From assembly GCF_963082495.1 (NCBI RefSeq), contig NZ_CAUJAN010000009.1, positions 1 to 34,004 of the forward strand: 34,004 bases of DNA, given 5' to 3'. This DNA is from Methanobrevibacter sp. V74 (lineage in GTDB: Archaea; Methanobacteriota; Methanobacteria; Methanobacteriales; Methanobacteriaceae). A program made the position numbers and the translations under genes. Of this stretch, positions 1-8,422 are shown one piece after another (within the stretch, counting starts at the first letter, position 1; every line of letters starts with the position of its first letter). The notes beneath the pieces are model-generated. The model was not told the DNA's origin. It made no database searches and saw only the letters and a list, made by a program, of their open reading frames with translations.

Positions 1-7
1 AAAAAAA

Positions 8-30
8 TCACACAAGTTTTTGAAAGAGCC
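8..30 (+). repeat. IS-end-like dispersed repeat, copy 1
   Basis: The 23-base word TCACACAAGTTTTTGAAAGAGCC, broken here as TCACACAAG + TTTTTGAAAGAGCC, recurs exactly at 10613-10635. It recurs with one change at 8087-8109, and its last 13 bases or so recur at 10153-10165 and 29363-29375. It resembles the inner end of the IS at 1738-3036, read on the minus strand, where CATACAAGTTTTTT is followed by AGAAGAGGG. I read it as a remnant end of a related insertion element. An attachment site is an alternative. Confidence 0.5.
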
Positions 31-81
31 ATTATGAACTAAAACTTATTATAAAAATAGTGTAAAAAAATAATTAAATAC

Positions 82-332
82 TCATTGTTTATCTTTGTGA
101 TAAAAATCTAAAAAGATAATCAAATTTTCATTCTTATTAAAATAATAAGATAACCTATAAGGTTTAACATAAACTTCTCTAGTTCCTTTACGGACATTAC
201 GCATAGGTTTACCAACTAAAGGATTTTCAATAATTTTCTTAATTTGTTTTTTGACCTTATTTTCATTGATTGATCCAATTTGCTAATTATCTTTTTAAAA
301 TTATCATCACAATCAACAATGTATTCTACCAT
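82..332 (-). pseudogene. RelE/ParE-type toxin, one-base frameshift
   Basis: Reading from the ATG at 332, which overlaps the stop of the antitoxin gene (326-328), the protein starts MVEYIVDCDDNFKKIISKLDQSMK. It then runs into an early stop. One frame over, it continues as KKQIKKIIENPLVGKPMRN, VRKGTREVYVKPYRL and SYYFNKNENLIIFLDFYHKDKQ, ending at 82. This is the typical C-terminal half of a RelE-superfamily mRNA interferase. The whole span is 251 bases, one short of 84 codons, so a single base has been lost near 260-270. Restored, the protein would be 83 residues, normal for the family. The toxin is probably inactive, unless the base is a sequencing error. The family call is from motif and gene order. 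Confidence 0.75.
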
Positions 333-547
333 GAGTCCAACTCTTTTAAAAATTGACTTGCAGATACTCCTTTAACACCTCTACTTTCAACACGCTCTAA
401 TGCTTCAGCAGTCCTTTTCTCAAAAATCAAATCTTCATCAACATCATGAACAATATTCAATGCTTCTCTAGCTTTAACTATCCCATAATCACTAGGAATA
501 TCATTTTCAACCATTATACTGTTTTTAGGCCTCAATATATTTTCCAT
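326..547 (-). CDS. Type II antitoxin (RelB/Phd-like) of the broken RelE pair
   Basis: A 73-residue acidic protein encoded directly upstream of the RelE-like toxin, overlapping it by seven bases, the usual antitoxin-toxin order. I place the start at the ATG at 547 rather than the upstream GTG at 556, because AAGGTGG lies just before the ATG and includes that GTG. The C-terminal half (EDLIFEKRTAEALERVESRG, then KGVSASQFLKELDSW) is helical and charged, as expected for the toxin-neutralising part. The N-terminal half would be the DNA-binding or dimer part, but I see no clear motif. In working pairs the antitoxin binds the toxin and represses the operon. Here the toxin is frameshifted, so the antitoxin is probably an orphan. 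Confidence 0.65.
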   Translation of the reverse strand: MENILRPKNSIMVENDIPSDYGIVKAREALNIVHDVDEDLIFEKRTAEALERVESRGVKGVSASQFLKELDSW

Positions 548-605
548 AAAAACCACCTTAGAACTACATTAATAAATTTATCATTATTTTAATTTAAATT
601 TTATG

Positions 606-1520
606 TTATAAATTTTTTCTATCGAAAAATTGAGGATTTAAATCTGCATTAAAATAATGTTTTCGTTTAGTCCAAATAAACCCATCGCCTTTAGTAATTA
701 TTGCAACATCAACATCTCCTCCAACAGTTTCAAGATCTGGTTGAACTTTTCGTTTAAGGGAGGTTACTTTAATTAATGATTCACAAAGATTACTCAATTC
801 ATCAAAGGGCAAAGCACCAATAGACTTAAAAATTGGTATCAAATTTTTTCCCTTTACTTCGTCTATAAAATTATTAAATTTTATAGGTAATACTTTATTT
901 TTAGCGTTAAATGTGTTTATTTCATTGAATATTTCATTTTTAGAATTTTCATCAATATTATTATTAGCATTGATAAACAAATTAAAAATACGCTGAATAA
1001 AATCTTCTTCTTTATCAGTATACTTAAATTGAGAACATAAATTTTTAAATTCTATTTTAGCTTTTTCAATGTGTTCTGATGGAATATTGTCCTGAACTAT
1101 TTTAATAGAATCAAGTGGAAGCATAACATTCATTAATCTATTAAAAAAATCATTTTTACCAAAAGTATAATACTCATTTGAAACAATATCAATGAATTTC
1201 ATAAGCTTGTCTTCAAAAGATTCTTTATATGGAGATTTTGAAGGAATTTTTTGCAGATATTTTTCAAATTCTTCTTTAAAATCAATAGTTTTAGTAATAT
1301 TTTTATCATTAATTTCACTTCTGAATTCTTTTATAATTGTTTCAAAAGGAATATTGAAAAATCTTGCTCCATTGTAGGTCATAATTCCCATAGGGGGATT
1401 ATTAGATAATATGAACAATTTATTCACACCATTATAAATTTTCCTATTATCAATAGTTATTGCACTATCTGTTGCTAATGCAATTGCATTAGGAGTTAAT
1501 ATCATTATTTCTGATGTCAT
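606..1520 (-). CDS. Proteasome-like Ntn-hydrolase-fold protein, function unknown
   Basis: An open 304-residue protein. The start at 1520 is chosen over the in-frame GTG at 1529 because GTGAT just before it can serve as ribosome site. The first 50 residues (ILTPNAIALATDSAITID, then KIYNGVNKLFILSN, then PMGIMTYNGA) follow the pattern of proteasome beta-type Ntn hydrolases: a strand, the A-A/T-D-S/R turn, then a KIF-like lysine and a glycine-rich strand. No N-terminal threonine would be exposed without processing, so peptidase activity is unproven. The middle is charged and helical. The C-terminus (ETVGGDVDVAIITKGDGFIW, then KRKHYF) looks like a conserved second half of this family. A TATA-like TTTATATTA lies about 25 bases upstream. 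I know similar proteins only as uncharacterised; the fold assignment is inference. Confidence 0.55.
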   Translation of the reverse strand: MTSEIMILTPNAIALATDSAITIDNRKIYNGVNKLFILSNNPPMGIMTYNGARFFNIPFETIIKEFRSEINDKNITKTIDFKEEFEKYLQKIPSKSPYKESFEDKLMKFIDIVSNEYYTFGKNDFFNRLMNVMLPLDSIKIVQDNIPSEHIEKAKIEFKNLCSQFKYTDKEEDFIQRIFNLFINANNNIDENSKNEIFNEINTFNAKNKVLPIKFNNFIDEVKGKNLIPIFKSIGALPFDELSNLCESLIKVTSLKRKVQPDLETVGGDVDVAIITKGDGFIWTKRKHYFNADLNPQFFDRKNL

Positions 1521-1737
1521 AATAATCACTTAATTTTAAAATAATATAAAAGTTTTTGTTTAATCTACAAAAACTTATTTCTTTATTAGAATCTCTCTTC
1601 CAAATAATCAACCATTTTCATATATTTTTTTTAATTGTTGATAGTCTGTCATTCATTGTTTTTATTTTTGTTTTTTATATAAAATATGTAATAAAATTTT
1701 TGAAATATGGAGTAAAAATAAAAGTAAATAAAAATAA

Positions 1738-3036
1738 ACCTTGTAGAAACCCTCTTCTAAAAAACTTGTATGGCTCTGTAAATGTTATATAATACATCTT
1801 TGAGTTTTGTTTCTTTATTCTGTAGTCTTGTACTTCTACTAAAATTAACGCCATTAAATCCTTCTTTTTATTACGGAAATCACGCTTTCAACATTCATTC
1901 TTCGTGCATAGACATCATGCCAGAAGATTGTAGCACTATTTAATCTATAATGTCCCTGTTGTCGCACCTTTTTTTTAATGGTATTTGGTCGAATGCTCCT
2001 ACTTCTTCATTTTATGCATTTTTCTTATTTCTTCGGAAATCATATGGCTTTGTCTGCTAGTATGTAATAGGGGGTTTGTATGGTATTAATTGTCTAATTG
2101 AAGGTAATGCGAATTGTGTATCATGTTTTGGACTTTTATTTGCTGCGTAATTTTAGGATCATTCGTGTGTCAACATTTGATTGCAATATTGGTTTTTAAT
2201 GTAAGCTTTTTCGTGATTTGCCTATTATTATGTGCATAATAATTTTATCAGCATAGTCGCTTGTGTGTCCTGTTTCCTCCAATGGCAACTAATTTTACAT
2301 TCTGATGGATGCATAAAAATTAATTAAGTCATTTAAATCTTTTAATTATGGTGTCTGACATTCTTTACAAAGAATTTTTTGAATAGTTGTGAAGTGTGGT
2401 AGCTTATTAAGACCTAGGAATTTTCTTATTTTATCCATAAGTTCCGAACATTCAATTATTTCGCGATAGGTTGTCTTTAAATAGGTTTTCATTGCTAAAA
2501 TAGTGAATAATTGCGGGCTGATTGTACATAATAAATTGCCTGTAATCACAGGAAATACTTTGGAAAAATCCATTTGGAAATAGTTATAGGTTAATTCAAC
2601 AAAATTTAACAGCATATTTTTCATGGTTAGCAATGGAAAATAGTTTTTTCTTCTTGAGTTTCATTTGTTAATTTTAAGTCCAAAATTCGAAAGGTTTAAC
2701 TGTCTTGAATTCAAATAATAATATGGAAAATATTTTATTTTTGTCTTCATATTAATATATATTCTCCATTTTACTATATATAGTTATTTATCGCATTATT
2801 TGAATAGTAGTAAGTTATATTTCAAGTGTAAAAAAATTAAAGCAATTAAATCGCTTAAAATCAAAATCTAAGCATTTTTGGAAAAATTTTTTTGCTAAGT
2901 ACATGTTCAAGTGAAAAATAATAATGAATGAAAAACATGTTAAAATTAAAAATAAAGAATCTATATGGCTTATTTAGACAAAACAACTAAATAAATTCGA
3001 TGTTACCATAAATTTTGATATGGTTTCTACAAGGTT
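1738..3036 (-). mobile_element. Decayed insertion sequence, IS4/IS5-like DDE type
   Basis: The left end is CCTTGTAGAAACC (1738-1750) and the right end is GGTTTCTACAAGG (3024-3036), a perfect 13-base inverted terminal repeat. A deletion derivative at 26911-27066 joins a left-end piece (like 1778-1836) directly to a right-end piece (like 2936-3036). This shows that both pieces belong to one element, and that its right border is just after CAAGG, where the two copies diverge. Another left end survives alone at 10298-10345. I could not identify a convincing target-site duplication. About 370 bases between the transposase start and the right end hold no gene. Confidence 0.75.
1757..2664 (-). pseudogene. 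Transposase remnant (DDE, IS4/IS5-like), multiply broken
   Basis: The coding strand starts at the ATG at 2664 (MKLKKKKLFSIANHEKYAV). After a frameshift it continues as NFVELTYNYFQMDFSKVFP, then PQLFTILAMKTYLKTTYREI, then KFLGLNKLPHFTTIQKIL. This is the typical N-terminal block of an archaeal DDE transposase common in Methanobrevibacter. The rest is scattered over other frames with stops. A recognisable C-terminus (GHYRLNSATIFWHDVYARR, then MNVESVISVIKRR, then KDVLYNIYRAIQVF) ends at a stop at 1757. The restored length of about 300 residues fits the family. It cannot be active as read. Confidence 0.75.
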
Positions 3037-3375
3037 TAAAAATATACTTTTTTATTATATCAATTATATAAAACAAATAATATACCAACTGAAATATCAC
3101 AACCTTATCCACAATTTAATTAACCTGCCAAATCTAAACTATAGTATAGAAAGGTTGAGAGAGAAAGCACAAAAGCAACTGATATTTAGAGTGATAATGA
3201 TAATAATTAAAAAATTTCATCAGGAAAACCTTAAGTTTCTAGAAATGGAGCAATTCAAATAGTTTAAAAAAGGGTTTCTACAAGGTTTTATTTTCAATTA
3301 ATATTGTTTTCATTTCCTGAAATTGCTTTTAAAACTCACTAATACTTTAAATATTTTAAAGCTTAATATATTTTC
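3037..3375. other. Non-coding stretch with one stray IS terminal repeat
   Basis: AT-rich DNA between the decayed IS and the FlaJ-like gene. At 3287-3300 it holds GGGTTTCTACAAGG, the exact reverse complement of the IS left end at 1738, in the same orientation as the nearby right end at 3024-3036. This suggests a nested or duplicated IS end. An open frame at 3020-3262 begins inside the IS end and has no recognisable protein, so I do not call a gene. TTTAAATATTTTAAA at about 3347-3361 could be the promoter of the next gene. Confidence 0.5.
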
Positions 3376-4308
3376 ATGAAATTAAAAACAATAGATTATT
3401 TGGTAGGAATTATTGACAATATTGTTTCAGATAAATATTTATCAAAATTACAGGAATTTTTACTTAGTGGAGCTATTTTTACAGATGCATCGCAAGTTTT
3501 AGTCATGATTATAATTTTTATTTCACTTTCAGATTTAATCTTAGCATTTTCAATCTTGATGTTTAATCTGCCGGAATCTACATTAGTCTTACCGTTATTT
3601 GTAATTCCCGGACTTTTCACATATGTTATTGTAAAACAAGAGAGAAGAGCTCAAGAAATCGAAAAAACCGCTCCTGACTTTTTAAGACAACTTTCAAGCA
3701 TGTTACAAGTTGGACTTAGCTTTGAAAATGCAATGGAAGATATGTCACAGTATGGAGAGGGACCAATGTATGATGAAATGCGTAGGACGATTATTGAAAT
3801 CAGAATGGGTAGGAATTTTGATGAAGCTTGGAGAGCAATGAGTAAACGTTTAAAATCTCGTGAAATAGAGAGGGTCTTTGAGATTATCCTGGATGCAAGA
3901 AAAAGCGGATCTAGTATTACAAATGTTTTGTCAGATGTTTCAGATGATTTAAGAGAGCTACTTGCACTTAAACGGGAAAGAAAATCTGCAGTAATGATGT
4001 CGGTCATGTTTTTGATAATCTCAGCAATTATTGCAACTCCTTTTGCAATAGGTATGGTTAGTGTTTATGCAGGGTTTATGGAAATCTATGGAATGCAGTC
4101 AAATATTGTTTTAACGGCTCCAATTGTTGGCCAAATCTATTTAATCATACATTCTGTTTTAGTTGCATTTATAATTAGTATTATCATGTATGGGGAGCTT
4201 AAAAAAGGAATTAAATTTTCACTGCCACTGGCTGTCGCATCATTTTCAATATTTTATTTTATCTCTAATTTTGGTGGAAGTTTACTTATGGGGGGTTTAT
4301 ATGGATAA
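3376..4308 (+). CDS. FlaJ/TadC-type archaeal pilus membrane platform protein
   Basis: A 310-residue membrane protein of the type II/IV secretion 'F' family (GSPII_F domain). N-terminal hydrophobic segments lie at about residues 40-60 and 70-90. A soluble helical GSPII_F region follows at about 100-205, with PDFLRQLSSMLQVGLSFENA and a conserved RERKSAVMMSVMF near its end. Three hydrophobic segments lie at about 208-235, 250-275 and 280-305. In archaeal pilus and archaellum systems this protein anchors the secretion ATPase and drives filament assembly. No FlaI/TadA-type ATPase gene is next to it here. It overlaps the prepilin-like gene by eight bases, so the two are surely co-transcribed. No ribosome site precedes the ATG, and an AT-rich box lies about 25 bases upstream, so the message may be leaderless. 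Confidence 0.8.
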   Translation: MKLKTIDYLVGIIDNIVSDKYLSKLQEFLLSGAIFTDASQVLVMIIIFISLSDLILAFSILMFNLPESTLVLPLFVIPGLFTYVIVKQERRAQEIEKTAPDFLRQLSSMLQVGLSFENAMEDMSQYGEGPMYDEMRRTIIEIRMGRNFDEAWRAMSKRLKSREIERVFEIILDARKSGSSITNVLSDVSDDLRELLALKRERKSAVMMSVMFLIISAIIATPFAIGMVSVYAGFMEIYGMQSNIVLTAPIVGQIYLIIHSVLVAFIISIIMYGELKKGIKFSLPLAVASFSIFYFISNFGGSLLMGGLYG

Positions 4309-4483
4309 TAAAGGTCAAACATCAGCAGAATTTATTTTACTGTTTGGTGGTATAATGGTTGTGGTTTTACTTGCAATTTACATGTATAAACATTATTTAA
4401 ATGATTTAAATGGTGTAATCGCATCAAAAGAAGTCGATGAATTCAATTATCAGTTAAATGATCTTGGAAGATATTTTAAATGA
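4301..4483 (+). CDS. Class III signal peptide prepilin-like small protein
   Basis: A 60-residue protein starting MDNKGQTSAEFILLFGGIMV. The short positive N-terminus, the KGQ-T-SAEF motif and the following hydrophobic segment match the archaeal class III signal peptide (DUF361 type). This is cut before the Q by the EppA-type prepilin peptidase, leaving the hydrophobic helix as the filament core. The start at 4301 lies within the end of the FlaJ-like gene (eight-base overlap), with GGGGGG about six bases upstream as a strong ribosome site. The mature part is only about 55 residues and acidic, so it is a small pilin or pilin-like subunit. The assignment rests on the motif and the coupling to FlaJ. 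Confidence 0.8.
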   Translation: MDNKGQTSAEFILLFGGIMVVVLLAIYMYKHYLNDLNGVIASKEVDEFNYQLNDLGRYFK

Positions 4484-4491
4484 GGAATTGT

Positions 4492-5052
4492 TTAATGATG
4501 TTTGCCAAATATCCAAAGTGAAATGATTGAAAGTAAACAACACAGGGTGATTGCTGGAGGATAGGCAAGATAACCTATAATCATTCCAATTATCACTAAA
4601 ACAATATTAATAACCAACACATAATCTTTTTCAAGTGACAATATAAGTGCAACATTTCCAGGATCCGAGTCTTTAAGTAATTTTGAAATGAGTTTTGTAA
4701 GAATTGAAGTTATAATAAAACAGAATCCATAAATGAACTGTGAAAAAAAGTTATAAAAATTTTCCGCAACAAAAGTAGTCATGTAAGGGAGTAATGAAAA
4801 TACAAATAATGTAATCCCCATGGTCCAAATAACTTTTGAGTTAATTTTATAAACAACACTAAATAAATTATTGTTGAAATTCCAAAAATTAAAACAAACA
4901 ATGAAACTGATAATATAAATTATGAACTCGTATCTTAAATTAAATAACGCCTCCCAACTGCCGTTTGAAGCCATTGGAATTTCTAAAACAATGATTGTTA
5001 TGATAATTGCTAAAATAGCATCAACTAATGCTTCAAACCTTTCAGTTTCCAT
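4492..5052 (-). CDS. TMEM175-family (DUF1211) membrane protein, second of a pair
   Basis: About 186 residues with roughly six hydrophobic segments. It begins METERFEALVDAILAIIITI. RF followed by a D a few residues later, then an isoleucine-rich helix, is the signature of TMEM175/DUF1211 proteins, whose bacterial and archaeal members form tetrameric potassium channels. The canonical F-S-D is L-V-D here. The start at 5052 is preferred to 5058 because AAGGAGG ends seven bases before it. It overlaps the upstream paralogue by about 11 bases, so the two subunits are likely made together and may form a mixed channel. Its 3' end converges on the prepilin gene with only eight bases between. Confidence 0.8.
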   Translation of the reverse strand: METERFEALVDAILAIIITIIVLEIPMASNGSWEALFNLRYEFIIYIISFIVCFNFWNFNNNLFSVVYKINSKVIWTMGITLFVFSLLPYMTTFVAENFYNFFSQFIYGFCFIITSILTKLISKLLKDSDPGNVALILSLEKDYVLVINIVLVIIGMIIGYLAYPPAITLCCLLSIISLWIFGKHH

Positions 5053-5620
5053 TTTCATGCCTCCTTAGAGCTTTTTCAATAACTATCCATAAAATCACCG
5101 ATAAAAGACAAGAGATATAAATTCCCGGGGTATAAACAGTATATGTCAAAATAAAACCTATAATTAGAATGATCACCGGAAACTGATTGAATAAGTGGAT
5201 AAAATTTTTTTCTTGGATTTCACTGTAAGGATTTGTTTTTGAAATAGTCCAAGTAGAAAGAGTATAAAAAATGTGGGTTACAATAAATAACAGTCCAAAC
5301 ATTGTCTCGGCAGGAATTGAATAAATATTATAAGCTAACCAAAGTGTAAAATAAGGAATTAGGGAAATAACAAAAGTTAATGCTCCATAAAGCCATAATG
5401 TTTTATTGTCAATATGGTCCACTAAGCGAAATATCTCATGATTGGAGTACCAAATGTTGTATAATACTAAAAAACTAATAAAATAAGCAACATAAATTTT
5501 TTGCAGTTCTAAAAGACCGCTCAAAGTTGGGGTTGTTGGTTGGGGGATTTTTAAAACTAAAACTGTAATAATAATTGCAATTATTGCATCAAAAAATGTT
5601 TCAAATCTACTAGTTTCCAT
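5042..5620 (-). CDS. TMEM175-family (DUF1211) membrane protein, first of a pair
   Basis: 192 residues, about six hydrophobic segments. It begins METSRFETFFDAIIAIIITV, the TMEM175/DUF1211 signature with F-F-D in place of F-S-D. It is similar in layout to the next gene downstream but clearly diverged, as expected for an old tandem duplication. The family forms potassium channels; selectivity here is inferred. The intergenic space to the divergent cofA gene is only about 46 bases, so the two promoters must be close or overlapping. There is no clear ribosome site before the ATG, so the message could be leaderless. Confidence 0.8.
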   Translation of the reverse strand: METSRFETFFDAIIAIIITVLVLKIPQPTTPTLSGLLELQKIYVAYFISFLVLYNIWYSNHEIFRLVDHIDNKTLWLYGALTFVISLIPYFTLWLAYNIYSIPAETMFGLLFIVTHIFYTLSTWTISKTNPYSEIQEKNFIHLFNQFPVIILIIGFILTYTVYTPGIYISCLLSVILWIVIEKALRRHENGN

Positions 5621-5666
5621 ACTGCAATATTTAAGTTTTAAACTATAAATTATTAACTAAGGTGAT

Positions 5667-7082
5667 ATGATGGACATGTTAATAGGTGGAAAAAATATAT
5701 CTAGTGAAGATGTACTTGAAGTTAAAAATCCATATGACGGTGATGTAATAGATACAATCCCAATTGCACACAGACAAACTGCAGATTTAGCAATCAGTTG
5801 TGCAAATATTGCTAAATATGAATTAATTGAAATGTCCGCTTTTAAAGTATCAAATAAATTATTCAATGTTGTTGAGAAGTTAAAAGATAAACGTGAAGAT
5901 TTTGCTAAATTGTTAACTTTAGAAGTTGGAAAACCAATAAATGAATCCTTAAGTGAAATGGATAGGTCGATTGAAACTCTTAAACTTGCTGCTGAAGAAG
6001 CAAAAAGAATTTATGGGGAAAGCGTACCTTTGGATGCAGGATTAAATGGTAAAGGATTTTTTGCATTTACACAAAAGCTACCATTGGGGGTAGTTGCTGC
6101 AATAACTCCATTTAACTATCCGTTAAACTTAACAATCCATAAAATTGCACCGGCTATTGCATGTAAAAATACTGTGATTGTAAAACCGCCAACAGAAGCA
6201 CCATTGACAGTAATGAAATTCTGCGAATTATTAAATGAGGAATTTCCAGACGGTGTTGTAAACACAATCACAGGATTTGGTTCTGAAATTGGGGATTATT
6301 TAGTTTGCTCTGAAGGTGTTGATAAAATCTCATTTACTGGAAGTGTAACAACTGGAATAATGATTTCACAAAAAGCAGGAATGAAGAAATTAACTTTGGA
6401 ATTAGGTGGAAATGACCCAATGATTGTCTTGAAAGATGGAAATATTGATAACGCTGTAAAAGGCATAATAAATGGAGCATTTTTAAATGCAGGTCAGGTA
6501 TGTATGGGAGTTAAAAGAATAATTGTTGAAGAGGGCATTGCCGATGAGTTTTGTGAAAGATTAGTTAGTGCAACTGAAAAACTAGTCATGGGTGACCCAT
6601 TAGATAAAACCACCACTCTTGGAACATTAATCAATGAAAATGCAGCTAGACAAGTTGAAGAAACAGTTAATAATGCTGTAAGTGAAGGGGCTAAAATATT
6701 GACTGGAGGTAAAAGGGATGGAGCATTTTATCAGGCTACTGTAATTGATAATGTTAAAACAGATATGGATTTGGTTGTAAATGAAACCTTTGGGCCTGTT
6801 GCACCAATAATTCGTGTTGGAGATATTGATGAAGCGATCAATGTTGCAAATGATACTGAATATGGTCTTCAAGCAGGAGTATTTACCTCAGATTATTCCT
6901 CAGCAATGAGATGCGCTCAGGAAATTGAAGCGGGAACAGTATTCATAAATAAACAATCCACATTCAGAACAGACAACATGCCATTTGGCGGATTTAAAAA
7001 TAGTGGTGTTGGAAAAGAAGGAATAAAATATGCTGTAGAAGAAATGACTAAAACAAAATTAATAGGATTAAATTTAAGGTAA
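5667..7082 (+). CDS. cofA: Lactaldehyde dehydrogenase, F420 biosynthesis
   Basis: A 471-residue NAD(P)-dependent aldehyde dehydrogenase. The fold landmarks are present: the ITPFNYPLNL active-site loop near residue 145, FTGSVTTG in the cofactor site, the general base E in TLELGGNDP, the nucleophile C in NAGQVCMG, ETFGPVAP, and the C-terminal PFGGFKNSG. It follows the pattern of the methanogen enzyme CofA (MJ1411 type), which oxidises lactaldehyde to lactate for coenzyme F420. GGTGAT at 5661 serves several in-frame ATGs (5667, 5670, 5676). The one at 5676, giving MLIGGK, aligns best with the family, so the first three residues may not be translated. TATAAATTA lies at about 5644-5652. A lactaldehyde substrate is inferred from family and organism. 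Confidence 0.85.
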   Translation: MMDMLIGGKNISSEDVLEVKNPYDGDVIDTIPIAHRQTADLAISCANIAKYELIEMSAFKVSNKLFNVVEKLKDKREDFAKLLTLEVGKPINESLSEMDRSIETLKLAAEEAKRIYGESVPLDAGLNGKGFFAFTQKLPLGVVAAITPFNYPLNLTIHKIAPAIACKNTVIVKPPTEAPLTVMKFCELLNEEFPDGVVNTITGFGSEIGDYLVCSEGVDKISFTGSVTTGIMISQKAGMKKLTLELGGNDPMIVLKDGNIDNAVKGIINGAFLNAGQVCMGVKRIIVEEGIADEFCERLVSATEKLVMGDPLDKTTTLGTLINENAARQVEETVNNAVSEGAKILTGGKRDGAFYQATVIDNVKTDMDLVVNETFGPVAPIIRVGDIDEAINVANDTEYGLQAGVFTSDYSSAMRCAQEIEAGTVFINKQSTFRTDNMPFGGFKNSGVGKEGIKYAVEEMTKTKLIGLNLR

Positions 7083-7095
7083 TTTGATCCTTAAT

Positions 7096-7818
7096 TCATT
7101 TTAAATAATTTTCAACAAGATTACGTGTTTCATTTAATGATTCCATTGGAATATTTTTCGGTATTTGTCCAAGTTCACCTTCAACTTCTTTTAAAATATT
7201 ACCATTCATTCCAAGAAACATTCCTTCACTAACAATATCACTAAAGGCTTGTGGCGGCAACAAGGATACTCCTACTTTGTTATCATCTTTAACATTCATA
7301 TCATTTGTTACAACAGTAATTGCTCTTTTTCCAAGATTTACATTACAAAGCATTAAGTCTTCATTTTTCGGATGTTGTGTAACACTCATAACTTCCCCAA
7401 CTTTAATGTCAACTCCAAGAATAGGGTCATTAATAGATCCTAAGGATAGCCTATCTTTTAGGCCAATAATGGAATCTAAGAAAAATCTTACTTTTGCAAT
7501 ATTTTCTTGGGTTTTTTCACGATCTTCTTTAGGCGTATTTCTTAAGAATTTTTTATTCCAATCATCTCCTCCTAAATATTCGATAATCATTAAGGCTTTT
7601 TTATTTAAGGCAGCAACATCTGGTGAATTTACCAATTCATCCCCCTCAAGGTAAGAATAAGTTAATGATTGGAAATCACTATTCATTTGTTTTCCCATAT
7701 CAATTGCTTGTTTTTTATTCCAACTTCCTCTAAAAGAGGCTGTTGGAATAAGGTTTAAATAATTTTCTCTTGCTTTGCTTGCTACTAAAATTCTATAATC
7801 TTTTGTTGTATCCCACAT
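7096..7818 (-). CDS. tRNA-binding (EMAP/OB-fold) protein, COG2517 type
   Basis: 240 residues. The N-terminal half is a helical domain (starting MWDTTKDYRILVASKAREN). The C-terminal 100 residues form a tRNA-binding OB-fold of the EMAP-II/MetRS-beta type: DIKVGEVMSVTQHPKNEDLM, then NVNLGKRAITVVTND, then VGVSLLPPQAFSDIVSEGMFLG. Methanogens carry a stand-alone protein with this layout (COG2517, predicted RNA-binding with a C-terminal EMAP domain). It probably binds tRNA or assists a tRNA-modifying or charging enzyme; the exact role is unknown. It converges on cofA with 13 bases between and looks intact. It marks the left edge of the conserved block before the variable island. Confidence 0.8.
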   Translation of the reverse strand: MWDTTKDYRILVASKARENYLNLIPTASFRGSWNKKQAIDMGKQMNSDFQSLTYSYLEGDELVNSPDVAALNKKALMIIEYLGGDDWNKKFLRNTPKEDREKTQENIAKVRFFLDSIIGLKDRLSLGSINDPILGVDIKVGEVMSVTQHPKNEDLMLCNVNLGKRAITVVTNDMNVKDDNKVGVSLLPPQAFSDIVSEGMFLGMNGNILKEVEGELGQIPKNIPMESLNETRNLVENYLK

Positions 7819-8296
7819 TTAAAGCCCTCTTTAATGTCTATTTTATATTTTTATTTTGTAATCTAATAAATTTTTTGCAAATTCTTTTTGGGTTATTTTT
7901 CTTTCTCTAATGAATCCATTATCTTTGATAATATATTTTTTCGACACAAAACAATCAAATATTTTAAAAAATTATGTGATGAACATATCAAAAGAATAGA
8001 CCATTTCGCTCCAATTAGATTAATTGGTGTTTAAAAACATTAATATCAGAAAAAAAGTTTTTAATGGAAACTTTGTCCAAGTGAAATCATACAAGTTTTT
8101 GAAAGAGCCAATACTATCTTCATAAGTAACTTTAAATATAATATACGCTAAATATTATTTAATTAAAGATTGACAATAAATAACAAATTCATTTTAAAAA
8201 ATAAATATAATAAACACCAATCAAAATCAACAAATAAATAATATTATAATAATGACAAAATAAACCTAAAAAATCAAATTCTTAAATCGAAGACAT
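7819..8296. other. Non-coding boundary region with small gene and IS remnants
   Basis: No intact gene. A frame ending at a stop at 8034 reads FRHKTIKYFKKLCDEHIKR and then IDHFAPIRLIGV, protein-like and perhaps the tail of a dead transposase, but I cannot assign it. At 8087-8109 lies the IS-end-like 23-base repeat (TCATACAAG, then TTTTTGAAAGAGCC). The rest is AT-rich and featureless. The adhesin repeat unit begins at about 8299. Confidence 0.5.
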
Positions 8297-8298
8297 TG

Positions 8299-8406
8299 TA
8301 TTTTAATACAAAAATTTTAAGTCTAGGAACACATAAAGTTATCATAAGTTCTGCAAACAACAAATACACAATATCTTATACCAGAAATATAAAAATAATA
8401 AAATAA
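8299..8406 (+). pseudogene. Adhesin-like C-terminal repeat fragment, left copy
   Basis: Encodes LNTKILSLGTHKVIISSANN then KYTISYTRNIKIIK and a stop at 8404-8406. This is the end of an Ig-like (LGTHKV type) repeat found at the C-terminus of Methanobrevibacter adhesin-like proteins. It matches 27556-27660 almost base for base, and in both places is followed by AAGGAGG and the next adhesin gene. It is therefore the surviving 3' tip of a lost upstream adhesin carried along in the duplication. Confidence 0.7.
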
Positions 8407-8422
8407 AAGGAGGAATATAGTA

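Noticed and set aside
1192-1792. Plus-strand open frames at 1192-1377 and 1556-1792
   Set aside because: The first lies opposite the Ntn-hydrolase-like gene and the second runs into the IS end. Neither has a recognisable protein or a ribosome site.
3020-3262. 80-residue plus-strand open frame starting MVSTRF
   Set aside because: It starts inside the IS right end and its composition is that of AT-rich random DNA. The same MVSTRF start occurs at 27052 only because the IS end is the same.
7277-7654. 125-residue plus-strand frame
   Set aside because: Exact shadow of the tRNA-binding protein gene on the other strand, which has clear domains.
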